A stretch of 64,000 nucleotides of DNA from Parahoeflea halophila (GTDB lineage Bacteria > Pseudomonadota > Alphaproteobacteria > Rhizobiales > Rhizobiaceae). The number at the start of each line of letters is the position of its first letter. Positions within the stretch are counted from its first letter, which is position 1. Position numbers and translations under genes: made by a program. The DNA lies in NCBI RefSeq assembly GCF_900220985.1, contig NZ_OCPC01000001.1, positions 186,001 through 250,000 of the forward strand, given 5' to 3'. Positions 1 to 8,896 of this stretch are shown piece after piece. The notes beneath the pieces were generated by a model that saw only the letters and a list, made by a program, of their open reading frames with translations, had not been told where the DNA came from and made no database searches.

Positions 1-328
1 CATAGGCAACCGTGTTGATCGCTTCGGTGGTCGATTTGGTAAACACCACATTGTCGACCGATGGCGCGTTGAGAAACCGCTTCACGATTTCGCGGGCGTT
101 CTCGTAGGCATCCGTGGCTGCATTGGAGAGGAAATGCAAGCCCCGGTGTACATTGGCGTATTCGTTCGAATAGGCGTGAGTGACCGCGTCGATCACCGCC
201 TGCGGCTTCTGGGCCGAGGCACCGTTGTCGAGATAGACCAGCGGCTTGCCGTGAACCGTTCGCGACAGGATCGGGAAATCCTTGCGCACGGCGTCAACGT
301 CATAAGCCTGAATCAGAGTATCAGCCAT
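1..328 (-). CDS. sufS: SufS cysteine desulfurase, N-terminal part (cut by window edge)
   Basis: Reading leftward from the ATG at 328, the sequence encodes about 109 residues of a class V PLP-dependent aminotransferase of the SufS/CsdA type: an N-terminal DFPIL segment, then YLDNGASAQKPQ, the signature TYANVHRG-like stretch (here EYANVHRGLHFLSN) and the start of VVFTKSTTEAINTVA. SufS takes sulfur from cysteine and passes it to the SufBCD scaffold. The start overlaps the end of sufD by 8 bp, so it is the next gene of the suf operon. The PLP lysine and active cysteine lie outside the window. A second desulfurase gene heads the same operon. Confidence 0.93.
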   Translation of the reverse strand, partial: MADTLIQAYDVDAVRKDFPILSRTVHGKPLVYLDNGASAQKPQAVIDAVTHAYSNEYANVHRGLHFLSNAATDAYENAREIVKRFLNAPSVDNVVFTKSTTEAINTVAY

Positions 329-1592
329 GGTCGGCAAGCCACTGTTCGATAAGCGTTTCCAGCGCCTCGACCAGGTCCTCGTTTTCCAGTTCGTCAATCA
401 GTTCATCGACAAAACCGTTGACCAGAAGTCCGCGTGCCGTCTTCTCGGAGATGCCGCGCGCCATCAGGTAGAACAGGTGATTGTGGTCGATGTCGATCAC
501 TGTCGCACCATGGGCGCAAATCACGTCATCGGCAAAGATCTCCAGTTCCGGCTTGGCCGAAAACTCGCCGTCATCAGACAAAAGAAGCGTGTTGCAGGCC
601 ATCTGCGCATCGGTCTTCTGTGCCACCTGCGCCACCCGGATCTGACCCTGGAAGACGCCGCGGGCACGGTTCAGCACCACGTTGCGGACGATCTCCGAAG
701 ACGTCGTGTTGGGCACGTTGTGGCCCAGCGTCAGCGTCACGTCGGTGTGGCTGTCACCGGCCAGCAGGTTGACGCAGCGCAGATCGAGATGTGCGCCCTC
801 GCCTGCGGCTTCCACATGCAGTTCCTGCCGCACCAGCTTGCCGCCGGCATTGATGACGAAAAGCTTCAGCTTGGCATCCGCGCCGAGCCGGGCATTGAGC
901 TGCGCCAGCCGCTGATCAGCCTCTCCGCACCCCTGCAGGATGATCCAGGTCACATCCGCACCATCGGCGAGATCGAGCGTGGTCACCGCGCTCGACAGCC
1001 CGCTCTGACCCTTGTCGCCCAGATGCCGGTCGACGACGGTTGCGGTGGCCTTGGCGCCGAATCCGGCTGCAAAGCGATTGTGAACCTGCCCGCCGGACTG
1101 GGTCGACTGGATCTCGATGATCTCCTCGATCGCCTGGTCGGCAGCAACCGAAAAGCTGTAGCCGTCCATCACGAAGGCACCGTTGAGACGGCCGATCAGA
1201 TCGTCGGCCCCGCGTGCGACCAGACGGCTGGCAGCCTCGCCGGACGCCAGAAGCTCCATATACGAGCTGAGCTCGAGGCCATCTGGCACACTGATATCGG
1301 CGCTCTGGCCCTGCACCAGGGGCAGCACCAGGCTGCCGCGGACAAGCGGATCGACCTGCTGCGCAGCGCCGCTGGCCTGACCGGGCACATCGCGCAGAAG
1401 GTTGCGCAGGTCGGTGTAGTGCCAGCTTTCAAGGCGGCGTGTGGGAAGCCCGTCATTGCTGATCGCACTGACCAGCTTGTCGCGGGCAGCAGTTACCGGC
1501 GCGTCACCGGGCAGTTGCCCCATGACTTCGGCGAAACTGTCCAGTATCGCCTTCTCTGCGGCGGTGTGTGGCGGCTTTGTCTGTATGTTCAT
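321..1592 (-). CDS. sufD: SufD, Fe-S cluster assembly scaffold subunit
   Basis: A 423-residue protein of the SufB/SufD beta-helix family. SufD pairs with SufB and the SufC ATPase to form the SufBC2D scaffold on which cytosolic Fe-S clusters are built. The C-terminal third holds the conserved segment CAHGATVIDIDHNHLFYLMA followed by RGISEKTARGLLVNGF. The start at 1592 is preceded by a good AGGAGAG site about 5 bases upstream; an upstream extension of 26 codons has no such site and is unlike the family N-terminus. It lies 43 bp after sufC and overlaps sufS, consistent with translational coupling in one operon. Confidence 0.95.
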   Translation of the reverse strand: MNIQTKPPHTAAEKAILDSFAEVMGQLPGDAPVTAARDKLVSAISNDGLPTRRLESWHYTDLRNLLRDVPGQASGAAQQVDPLVRGSLVLPLVQGQSADISVPDGLELSSYMELLASGEAASRLVARGADDLIGRLNGAFVMDGYSFSVAADQAIEEIIEIQSTQSGGQVHNRFAAGFGAKATATVVDRHLGDKGQSGLSSAVTTLDLADGADVTWIILQGCGEADQRLAQLNARLGADAKLKLFVINAGGKLVRQELHVEAAGEGAHLDLRCVNLLAGDSHTDVTLTLGHNVPNTTSSEIVRNVVLNRARGVFQGQIRVAQVAQKTDAQMACNTLLLSDDGEFSAKPELEIFADDVICAHGATVIDIDHNHLFYLMARGISEKTARGLLVNGFVDELIDELENEDLVEALETLIEQWLADHG

Positions 1593-1635
1593 GCCTGTCT
1601 CTCCTGAGCTTCTCGCCCGTCCGTTCGGCGTCACC

Positions 1636-2391
1636 TCAAGCGGCGGCTTCGATGATTCCGGCGTAACCATTGGCTTCCAGATCGAGCGCCAGGTCCTTGT
1701 CGCCGGACTTGATCACTCGGCCGTTGTAGAGCACGTGCACGGAGTCGGGCACAATGTGCTCGAGCAGGCGCTGGTAGTGGGTAATGACAACCACGGCCCG
1801 ATCGGGCGACCGCAGCGCATTGACGCCATCGGACACGATCTTCAGCGCATCGATGTCGAGGCCGGAGTCGGTCTCGTCAAGCACGCAAAGCTGCGGCCCG
1901 AGCAGCTTCATCTGCAGGATCTCGGCACGCTTCTTCTCGCCGCCCGAGAACCCGACATTGAGCGGGCGCTTGAGCATGTCCGGATTGATCTGCAGTGTGG
2001 CAGCAGCTTCCTTGACCAGCTTGATGAATTCCGGCGTTTTCAGCTCTTCCTCGCCGCGCGCCTTGCGCTGCTCGTTCATTGCCACCTTGAGGAACTGCAT
2101 GGTGGCGACACCGGGGATTTCGACCGGGTACTGGAATGCCAGGAAAATACCCTTGGCGGCGCGTTCGGAAGGATCGAGCTCAAGAATGCTCTCGCCATTG
2201 TACAGGATATCACCCTCGGTGACCTCGTAATCGTCGCGGCCCGCCAGGATGTAGGACAGGGTCGATTTGCCGGAGCCGTTCGGCCCCATGATGGCTGCCA
2301 CTTCGCCGGCCTTGACCGTCAGATTAAGGCCGCGAATGATTTCCGTACCGTCTTCGGCGATGCGGGCGTGTAGGTTCTTGATTTCCAACAT
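1636..2391 (-). CDS. sufC: SufC, ABC-type ATPase of the SUF system
   Basis: A 251-residue cytosolic ABC ATPase. Visible motifs are Walker A GPNGSGKST near residue 37, the signature FSGGEKKRAEIL and Walker B LCVLDETDSGLD with the D-loop. The DETDSGLD form is typical of SufC rather than of transporter ATPases. SufC drives conformational change of SufB-SufD during Fe-S cluster assembly. The start is the ATG at 2391 (MLEIKNLHARI), the usual family N-terminus; a 16-codon upstream extension is unlikely. It sits between a small membrane protein gene and sufD. Confidence 0.96.
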   Translation of the reverse strand: MLEIKNLHARIAEDGTEIIRGLNLTVKAGEVAAIMGPNGSGKSTLSYILAGRDDYEVTEGDILYNGESILELDPSERAAKGIFLAFQYPVEIPGVATMQFLKVAMNEQRKARGEEELKTPEFIKLVKEAAATLQINPDMLKRPLNVGFSGGEKKRAEILQMKLLGPQLCVLDETDSGLDIDALKIVSDGVNALRSPDRAVVVITHYQRLLEHIVPDSVHVLYNGRVIKSGDKDLALDLEANGYAGIIEAAA

Positions 2392-2458
2392 GTCGTAGTT
2401 TCCCAACTCGAATTCAAATTGTCTCTGGACCGGTCTCACTCCGGTCGGGCTGACTGTT

Positions 2459-2626
2459 TCACAGCCCTGCCATTCCTCGGATCACCGGCAGCACCGTAGC
2501 GGCGACAATCCCGACCACTGCACCGATCATCACCCGCACCAGCCTGCCGCCGAAACTTGGCGCCAGCGCCGACAGAACACCACAGATGACGGCGTACCAG
2601 GCGACAGCTGTTGCATCGATGCCCAT
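2459..2626 (-). CDS. Small membrane protein, 55 residues, between sufB and sufC
   Basis: A short frame not listed by length-limited callers. It begins MGIDATAVAWYAVICGVLSA, continues with a loop APSFGGRLVRV, then a second hydrophobic stretch IGAVVGIVAATVLPVIRG, and ends at 2459. Two transmembrane helices are predicted by eye. An AGGAG lies 8 bases before the ATG at 2626. It fits between the end of sufB and the start of sufC, so it is probably co-transcribed. A competing frame on the same strand is polar and cysteine/arginine-rich and looks like a shadow. Function unknown. Confidence 0.6.
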   Translation of the reverse strand: MGIDATAVAWYAVICGVLSALAPSFGGRLVRVMIGAVVGIVAATVLPVIRGMAGL

Positions 2627-2684
2627 CGGCCATGCTCCTGTCCTGAGGAGCGCCGGGCATGTACCCGGCCGCCACCCCTTGTGC

Positions 2685-4154
2685 TTAACCGACGCTGCCT
2701 TCCAGCGAGATGCCGATCAGCTTCTGCGCTTCGACCGCAAATTCCATCGGCAATTCCTGGATCACTTCCTTGACGAAGCCGTTGACGATCAGCGCGATGG
2801 CTTCTTCCTCGGGAATGCCGCGGGCCAGGCAGTAAAACAGCTGGTCCTCGGAAATCTTCGAAGTTGTCGCCTCATGCTCGAACTGTGCCGTCGAGTTCTT
2901 CGCCTCGATATAGGGCACCGTGTGCGCACCGCACTGATCGCCGATCAGCAGGCTGTCGCACTGGGTGAAGTTGCGCGCATTCGATGCCTTGCGGTGAGCC
3001 GAAACCTGGCCGCGATAGGTGTTGGACGAATGACCCGCGGAAATCCCCTTCGAAATGATCCGGCTCGAGGTGTTCTTGCCCAGATGGATCATCTTGGTGC
3101 CGGAATCGATCTGCTGATAGCCGTTCGACACCGCGATCGAGTAGAACTCGCCGCGCGAATTGTCGCCACGCAGGATACAGGACGGGTACTTCCAGGTGAT
3201 CGCGGACCCGGTCTCGACCTGGGTCCAGGAAATCTTTGAGTTCTTGCCGCGGCAGTCGCCACGCTTGGTGACGAAGTTGTAGATTCCGCCCTTGCCGTCC
3301 TTGTCGCCCGGGTACCAGTTCTGCACCGTCGAGTACTTTATCTCCGCATCATCGAGCGCGATCAGTTCCACCACGGCCGCATGCAGCTGGTTTTCGTCGC
3401 GCTGGGGCGCGGTGCAGCCTTCGAGGTAGGAGACATAGGCCCCTTCCTCGGCAATGATCAGCGTGCGCTCGAACTGGCCGGTGTTCTTCTCATTGATGCG
3501 GAAATAGGTCGACAGCTCCATCGGGCAGCGAACACCCTTGGGCACATAGACGAAGGATCCATCGGTGAAGACAGCCGCGTTGAGCGTCGCATAGTAGTTG
3601 TCCGTCACCGGGACCACGGTCCCGAGATACTTTTTGACCAGCTCCGGATGCTCGCGCATGGCTTCAGAAATCGACATGAAGATAACGCCGGCCTTGGACA
3701 GCTCCTCCTTGAAGGTCGTCACGACCGACACCGAATCGAACACCGCATCGACAGCAATCTTCGACTGCTGCACGCCAGCCAGAATTTCCTGCTCGCGTAG
3801 TGGAATGCCGAGCTTCTCGTACACCCGCAGCAGTTCCGGATCGACATCGTCGATCGACTTCGGACCTGTGATGCCCTTGGGCGCCGAGTAGTAGTGAATG
3901 TCCTGGAAATCGATCTTCGGATAATCGACACGCGCCCAGGTGGGCTCTTCCAGCGTCTGCCAGCGCTTGAACGCGTCAAGCCGCCATTCCAGCATCCATT
4001 CGGGCTCTTCTTTCTTGGCCGAGATCATCCGGATGGTGTCTTCGGTCAGGCCCTTTGGCGCGGTATCGCTTTCGATGACGGTTTCGAAACCGTATTTGTA
4101 CTGATCCACGTCAATCTGACGCACCTGATCAATGGTTTCCTGCACTGCAGGCAT
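2685..4154 (-). CDS. sufB: SufB, Fe-S cluster assembly scaffold subunit
   Basis: A 489-residue SufB. The conserved core is present: [56 protein letters not shown] and the C-terminal [20 protein letters not shown], where the conserved cysteine and histidine/glutamate implicated in cluster handling lie. The start is taken at 4154 ([11 protein letters not shown]), with GGAGA about five bases upstream; an ATG four codons earlier lacks a site. Length matches alphaproteobacterial SufB. It is the second protein gene of the suf operon, 153 bp after the first cysteine desulfurase, and that gap holds a perfect palindrome. Confidence 0.96.
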   Translation of the reverse strand: MPAVQETIDQVRQIDVDQYKYGFETVIESDTAPKGLTEDTIRMISAKKEEPEWMLEWRLDAFKRWQTLEEPTWARVDYPKIDFQDIHYYSAPKGITGPKSIDDVDPELLRVYEKLGIPLREQEILAGVQQSKIAVDAVFDSVSVVTTFKEELSKAGVIFMSISEAMREHPELVKKYLGTVVPVTDNYYATLNAAVFTDGSFVYVPKGVRCPMELSTYFRINEKNTGQFERTLIIAEEGAYVSYLEGCTAPQRDENQLHAAVVELIALDDAEIKYSTVQNWYPGDKDGKGGIYNFVTKRGDCRGKNSKISWTQVETGSAITWKYPSCILRGDNSRGEFYSIAVSNGYQQIDSGTKMIHLGKNTSSRIISKGISAGHSSNTYRGQVSAHRKASNARNFTQCDSLLIGDQCGAHTVPYIEAKNSTAQFEHEATTSKISEDQLFYCLARGIPEEEAIALIVNGFVKEVIQELPMEFAVEAQKLIGISLEGSVG

Positions 4155-4239
4155 GGCGCTCTCCAATCTCGCCGGGTCAAGGCCGGTGGCTTGTTAACGT
4201 CGTGTGATGTGCCGATCATGGCTCACCACTATGTAGGGT

Positions 4240-4253
4240 GGGACAGCTGTCCC
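4240..4253. promoter_or_regulatory. 14-bp perfect palindrome upstream of sufB
   Basis: GGGACAGCTGTCCC is a perfect inverted repeat in the gap between the first cysteine desulfurase gene and sufB, 86 bp before the sufB start. It could be an operator or the stem of a small hairpin. No regulator can be assigned; it does not look like a known RirA or Irr site. Two direct CTCGCGAA copies lie nearby, at about 4264-4288. Confidence 0.35.
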
Positions 4254-4307
4254 TGCTATGTCACTCGCGAAATTTCCTGGCTCGCGAATTGAATTTTTTC
4301 ACTCACA

Positions 4308-5480
4308 TCAGGCGGCAACCGGTGCCCTCTTGCGCGCCATCCGCCGGGTATTAATCGCGGTGAAGGCCTTCAGGAACCGCTCAACATCATCTTCCGTGTG
4401 ATCATGGCCCAGGCTGACCCGGATCGCCCCCAGATCTGCATCAGCGCCCATCGCTGAAAGCACGTGGCTGGTGCCGATCTTTCCCGACGAACAGGCAGCT
4501 CCTGCCGACACTGCCACACCTTCCATGTCGAAGGCGATCTGCGCCGTTTCGGCCTTCAGGCCGGGGAGCGAGAAGAAGCAGGTATTGGCAAGCCTGTCGA
4601 CCGATGCGCCGTGGATGATGACATCGGGCGCAAGCTCTCTGAGCCGGGCTTCCAGATGGTCACGAAGCGCCGCGACGCGCTCGATACCGGCCAGAGCTCC
4701 CCGCGCCATTTCCGCTGCCGCCCCGAAGCCTGCAATGCAGACCAGGTTTTCAGTGCCGCCGCGATGGCCCTTTTCCTGGCCACCGCCACGCAGCAAGGGC
4801 GCGGGCATCAGGATCTCGCCGGCACTGACCAGCGCGCCGATTCCCTTTGGTCCTCCGAGCTTGTGACCCGACAGGATCATGAAATCCGCGCCCAGCGCTT
4901 CAAGAAAAAGCGGCAGGCGGCCAGCAGCCTGGACTGCGTCCACGACCACAAGGCCATGGCGGGCCTTGACGATTTCTGCTGCCTCACGGACCGGCTGAAT
5001 TACGCCGGTTTCGTTGTTCGCCAGCTGCAACCCGAGCATGGCTTGGCCGCTCTCCGGGTCATGTGTAGCCAGCGCCTCGGAAAGCGCCGCCAGATCAAGC
5101 CGGCCATTGTCGTCGACGGGCAGAACGGTGACCTGCTCCGGTGCAAACCGTCCGCCCTCAAGCATGGCGGGATGCTCAACCGCCGATACAAACAGCCGCG
5201 AGACGCGGACCGGCGACCGGCCCATGCGGAATTCCGGCGTCAGCACATGGTTGGCAGCTTCCGTGGCGCTCGAGCAGAACACGATCTGTGCCGCGGGAAC
5301 GCCGCACAGCCGCGCCACGGCGTCACGCGCGCCGCTCACCACGGCGCGTGCCTTGCGGCCTTCCGCATGAACCGAAGACGGGTTTCCAATGAGCGCCATC
5401 GCATCGACCATCGCCGACCGTGCATCCGCAAGAAGCGGTGCAGTCGCGTTGTAATCGAAATAAAGACGCCCAGTAGCCAT
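4308..5480 (-). CDS. Cysteine desulfurase, NifS/IscS-like, first gene of the suf operon
   Basis: A 390-residue class V aminotransferase. It starts MATGRLYFDYNATAPLL, the group I (IscS/NifS) N-terminus. The PLP lysine lies in LSGHKLGGPKG and the catalytic cysteine in AVSAGAACSSGKIGTSH. Such an extra desulfurase heads the suf operon in many rhizobia, and it supplies sulfur for Fe-S cluster building together with the downstream SufS. The start at 5480 fits the family; an in-frame extension of 28 codons upstream would run into the promoter region. No Rrf2-type regulator gene (iscR/rirA) is adjacent in this window. Confidence 0.9.
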   Translation of the reverse strand: MATGRLYFDYNATAPLLADARSAMVDAMALIGNPSSVHAEGRKARAVVSGARDAVARLCGVPAAQIVFCSSATEAANHVLTPEFRMGRSPVRVSRLFVSAVEHPAMLEGGRFAPEQVTVLPVDDNGRLDLAALSEALATHDPESGQAMLGLQLANNETGVIQPVREAAEIVKARHGLVVVDAVQAAGRLPLFLEALGADFMILSGHKLGGPKGIGALVSAGEILMPAPLLRGGGQEKGHRGGTENLVCIAGFGAAAEMARGALAGIERVAALRDHLEARLRELAPDVIIHGASVDRLANTCFFSLPGLKAETAQIAFDMEGVAVSAGAACSSGKIGTSHVLSAMGADADLGAIRVSLGHDHTEDDVERFLKAFTAINTRRMARKRAPVAA

Positions 5481-5609
5481 TGTTTCGTTGCCTGCGGATC
5501 CCGTCTGCCGTGATGGCGAACGCATTTTTCTTGAATTTTCCGTGTCCGATGCCGTAAGACACACAAACTTTCAGCGATCACGCTGCAGTTTCGAACGATT
5601 CTAAACTAG

Positions 5610-5638
5610 GTTCTAGGGAGCCGCCCCGCCTCAGTCAA
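5610..5638 (-). promoter_or_regulatory. Candidate sigma-70-type promoter of the suf operon
   Basis: On the minus strand TTGACT (5638-5633) and TAGAAC (5615-5610) are separated by exactly 17 bp and point at the suf operon, about 130 bp before its first start codon. The -10 region is embedded in a partly symmetric CTAGAACCTAGTTTAG stretch, where an iron- or Fe-S-responsive regulator could bind. That last point is inference. Confidence 0.45.
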
Positions 5639-5723
5639 GTGTCGGACGCGATATCCACCAGCCCGCCGGCACTTACAGACCTGTCGGCAGGCTGCGCGAA
5701 CCCAGCTTATGCATGGAGTATCA

Positions 5724-6401
5724 ATGCCTGAAGTTATTTTCAACGGACCAGCCGGTCGTCTCGAAGGCCGCTACCAGCCGGGCAAGGAAAAAAGCGCACC
5801 GATTGCCATCATCCTGCATCCACACCCGCAGTTCGGCGGCACCATGAACAACCCGATCGTCTATCAGCTGTTCTATATGTTCCAGCAGCGCGGGTTTACG
5901 ACTCTGCGTTTCAATTTTCGTTCGATCGGCCGCAGCCAGGGTGAATTTGACCATGGCGCCGGAGAACTCTCCGATGCTGCCGGCGCGCTCGACTGGGTGC
6001 AGAGCCTGCACCCCGATTCGAAGAGCTGCTGGGTTGCCGGCTATTCCTTCGGCGCCTGGATCGGCATGCAACTCTTGATGCGGCGGCCGGAGATCGAGGG
6101 CTTCTTCTCGATCGCGCCGCAGCCGAACACCTATGACTTCTCGTTCCTGGCGCCCTGCCCGTCCTCCGGCCTCATTATTCACGGCGATGCCGACAAGGTG
6201 GCACCGGAAAAGGACGTCAACGGCCTGGTTGAAAAGCTCAAGCTTCAGAAGGGGATCCTGATCACCCAGAAGACGATTCCAGGTGCCAACCACTTCTTCA
6301 CCGGCAAGACTGACGAGCTGATGACCGAATGCGAGGACTATCTTGACCGCCGCCTCGCCGGCGAGCTCGTGCCCGACACCGCAGCCAAACGCCTGCGCTA
6401 G
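5724..6401 (+). CDS. Alpha/beta hydrolase (COG2945-like)
   Basis: A 225-residue cytosolic alpha/beta hydrolase. It opens with IILHPHPQFGGTMNN, a hallmark of the COG2945 group, followed by FNFRSIGRSQGEF, the nucleophile elbow GYSFG (Ser108) and a C-terminal GDADKV...GANHFF that supplies the acid and histidine. The start at 5724 has GGAG seven bases upstream; an ATG five codons earlier is less well placed. It is divergent from the suf operon and is followed by a clear terminator. Substrate unknown. Confidence 0.85.
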   Translation: MPEVIFNGPAGRLEGRYQPGKEKSAPIAIILHPHPQFGGTMNNPIVYQLFYMFQQRGFTTLRFNFRSIGRSQGEFDHGAGELSDAAGALDWVQSLHPDSKSCWVAGYSFGAWIGMQLLMRRPEIEGFFSIAPQPNTYDFSFLAPCPSSGLIIHGDADKVAPEKDVNGLVEKLKLQKGILITQKTIPGANHFFTGKTDELMTECEDYLDRRLAGELVPDTAAKRLR

Positions 6402-6427
6402 AGACTTCTGCATCAAACACGCGAGAG

Positions 6428-6460
6428 AGGCATGGCGGAGAGATCCACCATGCCTTTTTT
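6428..6460 (+). terminator. Rho-independent terminator after the hydrolase gene
   Basis: AGGCATGG (6428-6435) pairs with CCATGCCT (6448-6455) around a 12-base loop, followed by a run of six T ending at 6460. It lies 27 bp after the hydrolase stop codon. Confidence 0.8.
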
Positions 6461-6534
6461 GCGCAGCGCGGCAGCGGCACGTTCCCAAATACGAGTCAGT
6501 CCCCATCAGGGAAGATGACCCGCTTCAGTTTGCC

Positions 6535-6786
6535 TCATTTGGTTCTGTCTGGTCCGCCGGTGTGGTCTCTTCTGGTTACGGAGACCGGGTCGCTGGCCGG
6601 GAATGTATCCTCGAGGCCGTCGTCCAGCTCGTCATCAAGCTCTTCGTCAAATGTCCGCGGCACGGATTCGCCCTCCGCGGCCTTGATGGCCGCTTCGCGC
6701 GTCGAATAGAATGGAGAGCGCCGGCCGTCGATCACATAGACCCAGCCATCGTCGCGATTTTGAAGCTCGTAGTTTGGTTTTGTCAT
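6535..6786 (-). CDS. Small acidic protein, DUF2188-like N-terminus
   Basis: An 83-residue protein. The N-terminal half (DGWVYVIDGRRSPFYSTREAAIKAA) has the W-x-V, glycine turn and T-x-x-E-A-I pattern of DUF2188-type proteins. The C-terminal half is acidic and ends in LEDTFPASDPVSVT, a tail seen in many short alphaproteobacterial proteins of unknown role. AAGGTGGA lies just upstream of the ATG at 6786, so the longer in-frame extension was not used. It lies downstream of lolD, transcribed in the same direction. Function unknown. Confidence 0.7.
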   Translation of the reverse strand: MTKPNYELQNRDDGWVYVIDGRRSPFYSTREAAIKAAEGESVPRTFDEELDDELDDGLEDTFPASDPVSVTRRDHTGGPDRTK

Positions 6787-6876
6787 GTTTCCACCTTTCA
6801 CTGCCCAACTCGTGCAGCGCCACATGGTTCCATCAGACAAAGATTTTTCTCAAACGACAAAAGCTGTCCGGTCTCG

Positions 6877-7581
6877 TCAAGAGAGTTCGACCACCTTGCT
6901 GTCCGCGAGTGTCACCCTGCGGTTCATCAGGCTCGCCAGCTCGTGGTTGTGAGTGGCAATGACTGCGGAGAGACCCGATTGCCGCACCAGCGCGTCGAGT
7001 GCTTCGAACACATAACCCGCCGTCTCCGGGTCGAGATTGCCTGTCGGCTCGTCCGCCAGCAACACCAGCGGTGCGTTGGCGACCGCGCGCGCAATCGCCA
7101 CGCGCTGCTGCTCACCGCCGGAAAGTTCGGCGGGCCGGTGGTCAGCGCGATGCCCAATGCGCATGTAGTCGAGCAGCTGCTCGGCCCGCTCCTTAGCTTC
7201 TGGCATTGGCAGTCCTGAGATCAGCTGCGGCATCATGATGTTTTCAAGCGCCGAGAACTCCGGCAGCAGATGGTGGAACTGGTAGACGAAGCCGATCTCC
7301 GAGCGCCGGATCGCCGTGCGGCGGTCGTCCGGCAGGTTACCACAGGATTCGCCGTCGACCAGGACATCGCCTTCGTCGGGATGCTCGAGCAGGCCTGCAA
7401 GATGCAGAAGTGTGGACTTGCCGCTGCCTGATGGCGCCACCAGTGCCACGGTCTCCCCGGGCCACAGGCTGAAATTTGCTTCGTCCAGAATCGATATCTG
7501 GTTGTCGCCCTGAATGAAATGACGGCTGACATTGACCAGCTGCAGTGCCGGCGTGACCGCATTGCCCATCGCATCACTCAT
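6877..7581 (-). CDS. lolD: LolD, ATPase of the lipoprotein-releasing ABC transporter
   Basis: A 234-residue ABC ATPase. Walker A is APSGSGKST (residues about 52-60), the signature is [10 protein letters not shown], and Walker B is [11 protein letters not shown]. The set is typical of the LolD/MacB family. With the LolC/E membrane subunit it extracts lipoproteins from the inner membrane for delivery to LolA. Its start overlaps the end of the membrane-subunit gene by 8 bp, showing translational coupling. Confidence 0.93.
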   Translation of the reverse strand: MSDAMGNAVTPALQLVNVSRHFIQGDNQISILDEANFSLWPGETVALVAPSGSGKSTLLHLAGLLEHPDEGDVLVDGESCGNLPDDRRTAIRRSEIGFVYQFHHLLPEFSALENIMMPQLISGLPMPEAKERAEQLLDYMRIGHRADHRPAELSGGEQQRVAIARAVANAPLVLLADEPTGNLDPETAGYVFEALDALVRQSGLSAVIATHNHELASLMNRRVTLADSKVVELS

Positions 7582-8869
7582 AGCGCAGCGCCTGTACGGG
7601 ATCGAGTTTGGAGGCCCGCCACGATGGTATCAGGGTAGCGATGAATGACAGCGCCAAAGCCACCACCAGCACGACAATCGTCTCACCCGAATCCATGTCC
7701 GCCGGAAGCTGGCTGAGGAAATAGAGTTCCGGATTGAACAGCGTGGTTCCCGACAGCCAGGAGAAGAACTGACGGATGCTCTCGACGTTCAGGCACACCA
7801 CGACTCCCAGCAGAAAGCCGGCGATGGTGCCTGTGACACCGATTGCAGCACCGGTCATGAAGAAGATCCGCATCACAGATCCCGAGGTCGCGCCCATGGT
7901 GCGCAGAATGGCGATGTCCCTGCCCTTGTCCTTGACCAGCATGATCAGCCCGGAAATGATGTTGAGGGCGGCCACCAGGATGATCAGTGTCAGGATCATG
8001 AACATCACGTTGCGCTCGACCTGCAGTGCCGAAAAGAAGGTCTGGTTGCGCTGCCGCCAGTCGCTGATGAAAATCTGCCGCTCTGCCGCAGCCTCCATCA
8101 ACGGCCGCATCGCGTCGATTTCCTCCGGCTGCTCGATGAACAGCTCGATCGACTGAACCATGCCTTCCGAATTGAAATAGAGCTGCGCTTCTTCGAGTGG
8201 CATATAGATGATCGAGGCATCATACTCCGACATGCCGATCTCGAATATCCCGGACACCGGATAGGCCTTGACCCGTGGATTAACGCCAAACGGTGTCACG
8301 TCACCTTCAGGCGCCACCAGGGTGATCATGTCGCCGGCGCCGAGTCCGAGCGACTGCGCCATCCGCGAGCCGACCAGCACGCCTTCCCCGGCAGTAAAGC
8401 CAACCAGGTCACCAGAGCGGATATTGTCGGACACGATCTTCATCGACTCCAGATCCTCGGTGCGTATACCCCGGACCAGCGCGCCGGTCCCTGCCCCCCC
8501 GACGCCGGAAGCCAACGTCTGGCCTTCGACCATCGGAATCGCATTCAGCACCCCGTCGACCGCCTTGAGCCGGTCAGTCAGCGCTGCATAATCGTCAAGC
8601 GGGCGATCGATCGGCTGGACGATCATATGTCCGTTGATGCCCAGAATGCGGGTGATCAGCTCGCCGCGGAACCCGTTCATCACCGCCATCACGATGATCA
8701 GCGTGGCAACGCCCAGCATAATCCCGATAAAGGAAAAACCAGCAATCACCGAGATGAAGGCTTCCTTTCTGCGCGAGCGCAGATATCGCCACGCAACCAT
8801 CCGCTCAAAGGCCGAAAATGGCCGGGCGCTGGGCGGCGCAGAAACATCAATCGTGTCCGCATCGGTCAT
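7574..8869 (-). CDS. lolC: Lipoprotein-releasing transporter permease LolC/LolE
   Basis: A 431-residue inner-membrane protein of the LolC/E (FtsX/MacB) fold: N-terminal [23 protein letters not shown] transmembrane segment, a large periplasmic domain (about 50-280), then three C-terminal transmembrane helices starting [20 protein letters not shown], and the terminal [16 protein letters not shown]. Alphaproteobacteria commonly have a single LolF-like permease that works as a homodimer with LolD; only one permease gene is present here. It lies 27 bp after proS on the same strand. Confidence 0.92.
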   Translation of the reverse strand: MTDADTIDVSAPPSARPFSAFERMVAWRYLRSRRKEAFISVIAGFSFIGIMLGVATLIIVMAVMNGFRGELITRILGINGHMIVQPIDRPLDDYAALTDRLKAVDGVLNAIPMVEGQTLASGVGGAGTGALVRGIRTEDLESMKIVSDNIRSGDLVGFTAGEGVLVGSRMAQSLGLGAGDMITLVAPEGDVTPFGVNPRVKAYPVSGIFEIGMSEYDASIIYMPLEEAQLYFNSEGMVQSIELFIEQPEEIDAMRPLMEAAAERQIFISDWRQRNQTFFSALQVERNVMFMILTLIILVAALNIISGLIMLVKDKGRDIAILRTMGATSGSVMRIFFMTGAAIGVTGTIAGFLLGVVVCLNVESIRQFFSWLSGTTLFNPELYFLSQLPADMDSGETIVVLVVALALSFIATLIPSWRASKLDPVQALRYE

Positions 8870-8896
8870 GGATCTATCCTTTGGACCATGCTTGAC

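Noticed and set aside
327-1607. Long plus-strand frame of 426 codons opposite sufD
   Set aside because: It is antisense to a clear sufD and shows no family pattern; GC-rich DNA often leaves such open shadow frames.
5721-6506. Minus-strand frame of 261 codons opposite the hydrolase gene
   Set aside because: Antisense to a gene with a clear alpha/beta hydrolase motif set and terminator; shadow frame.
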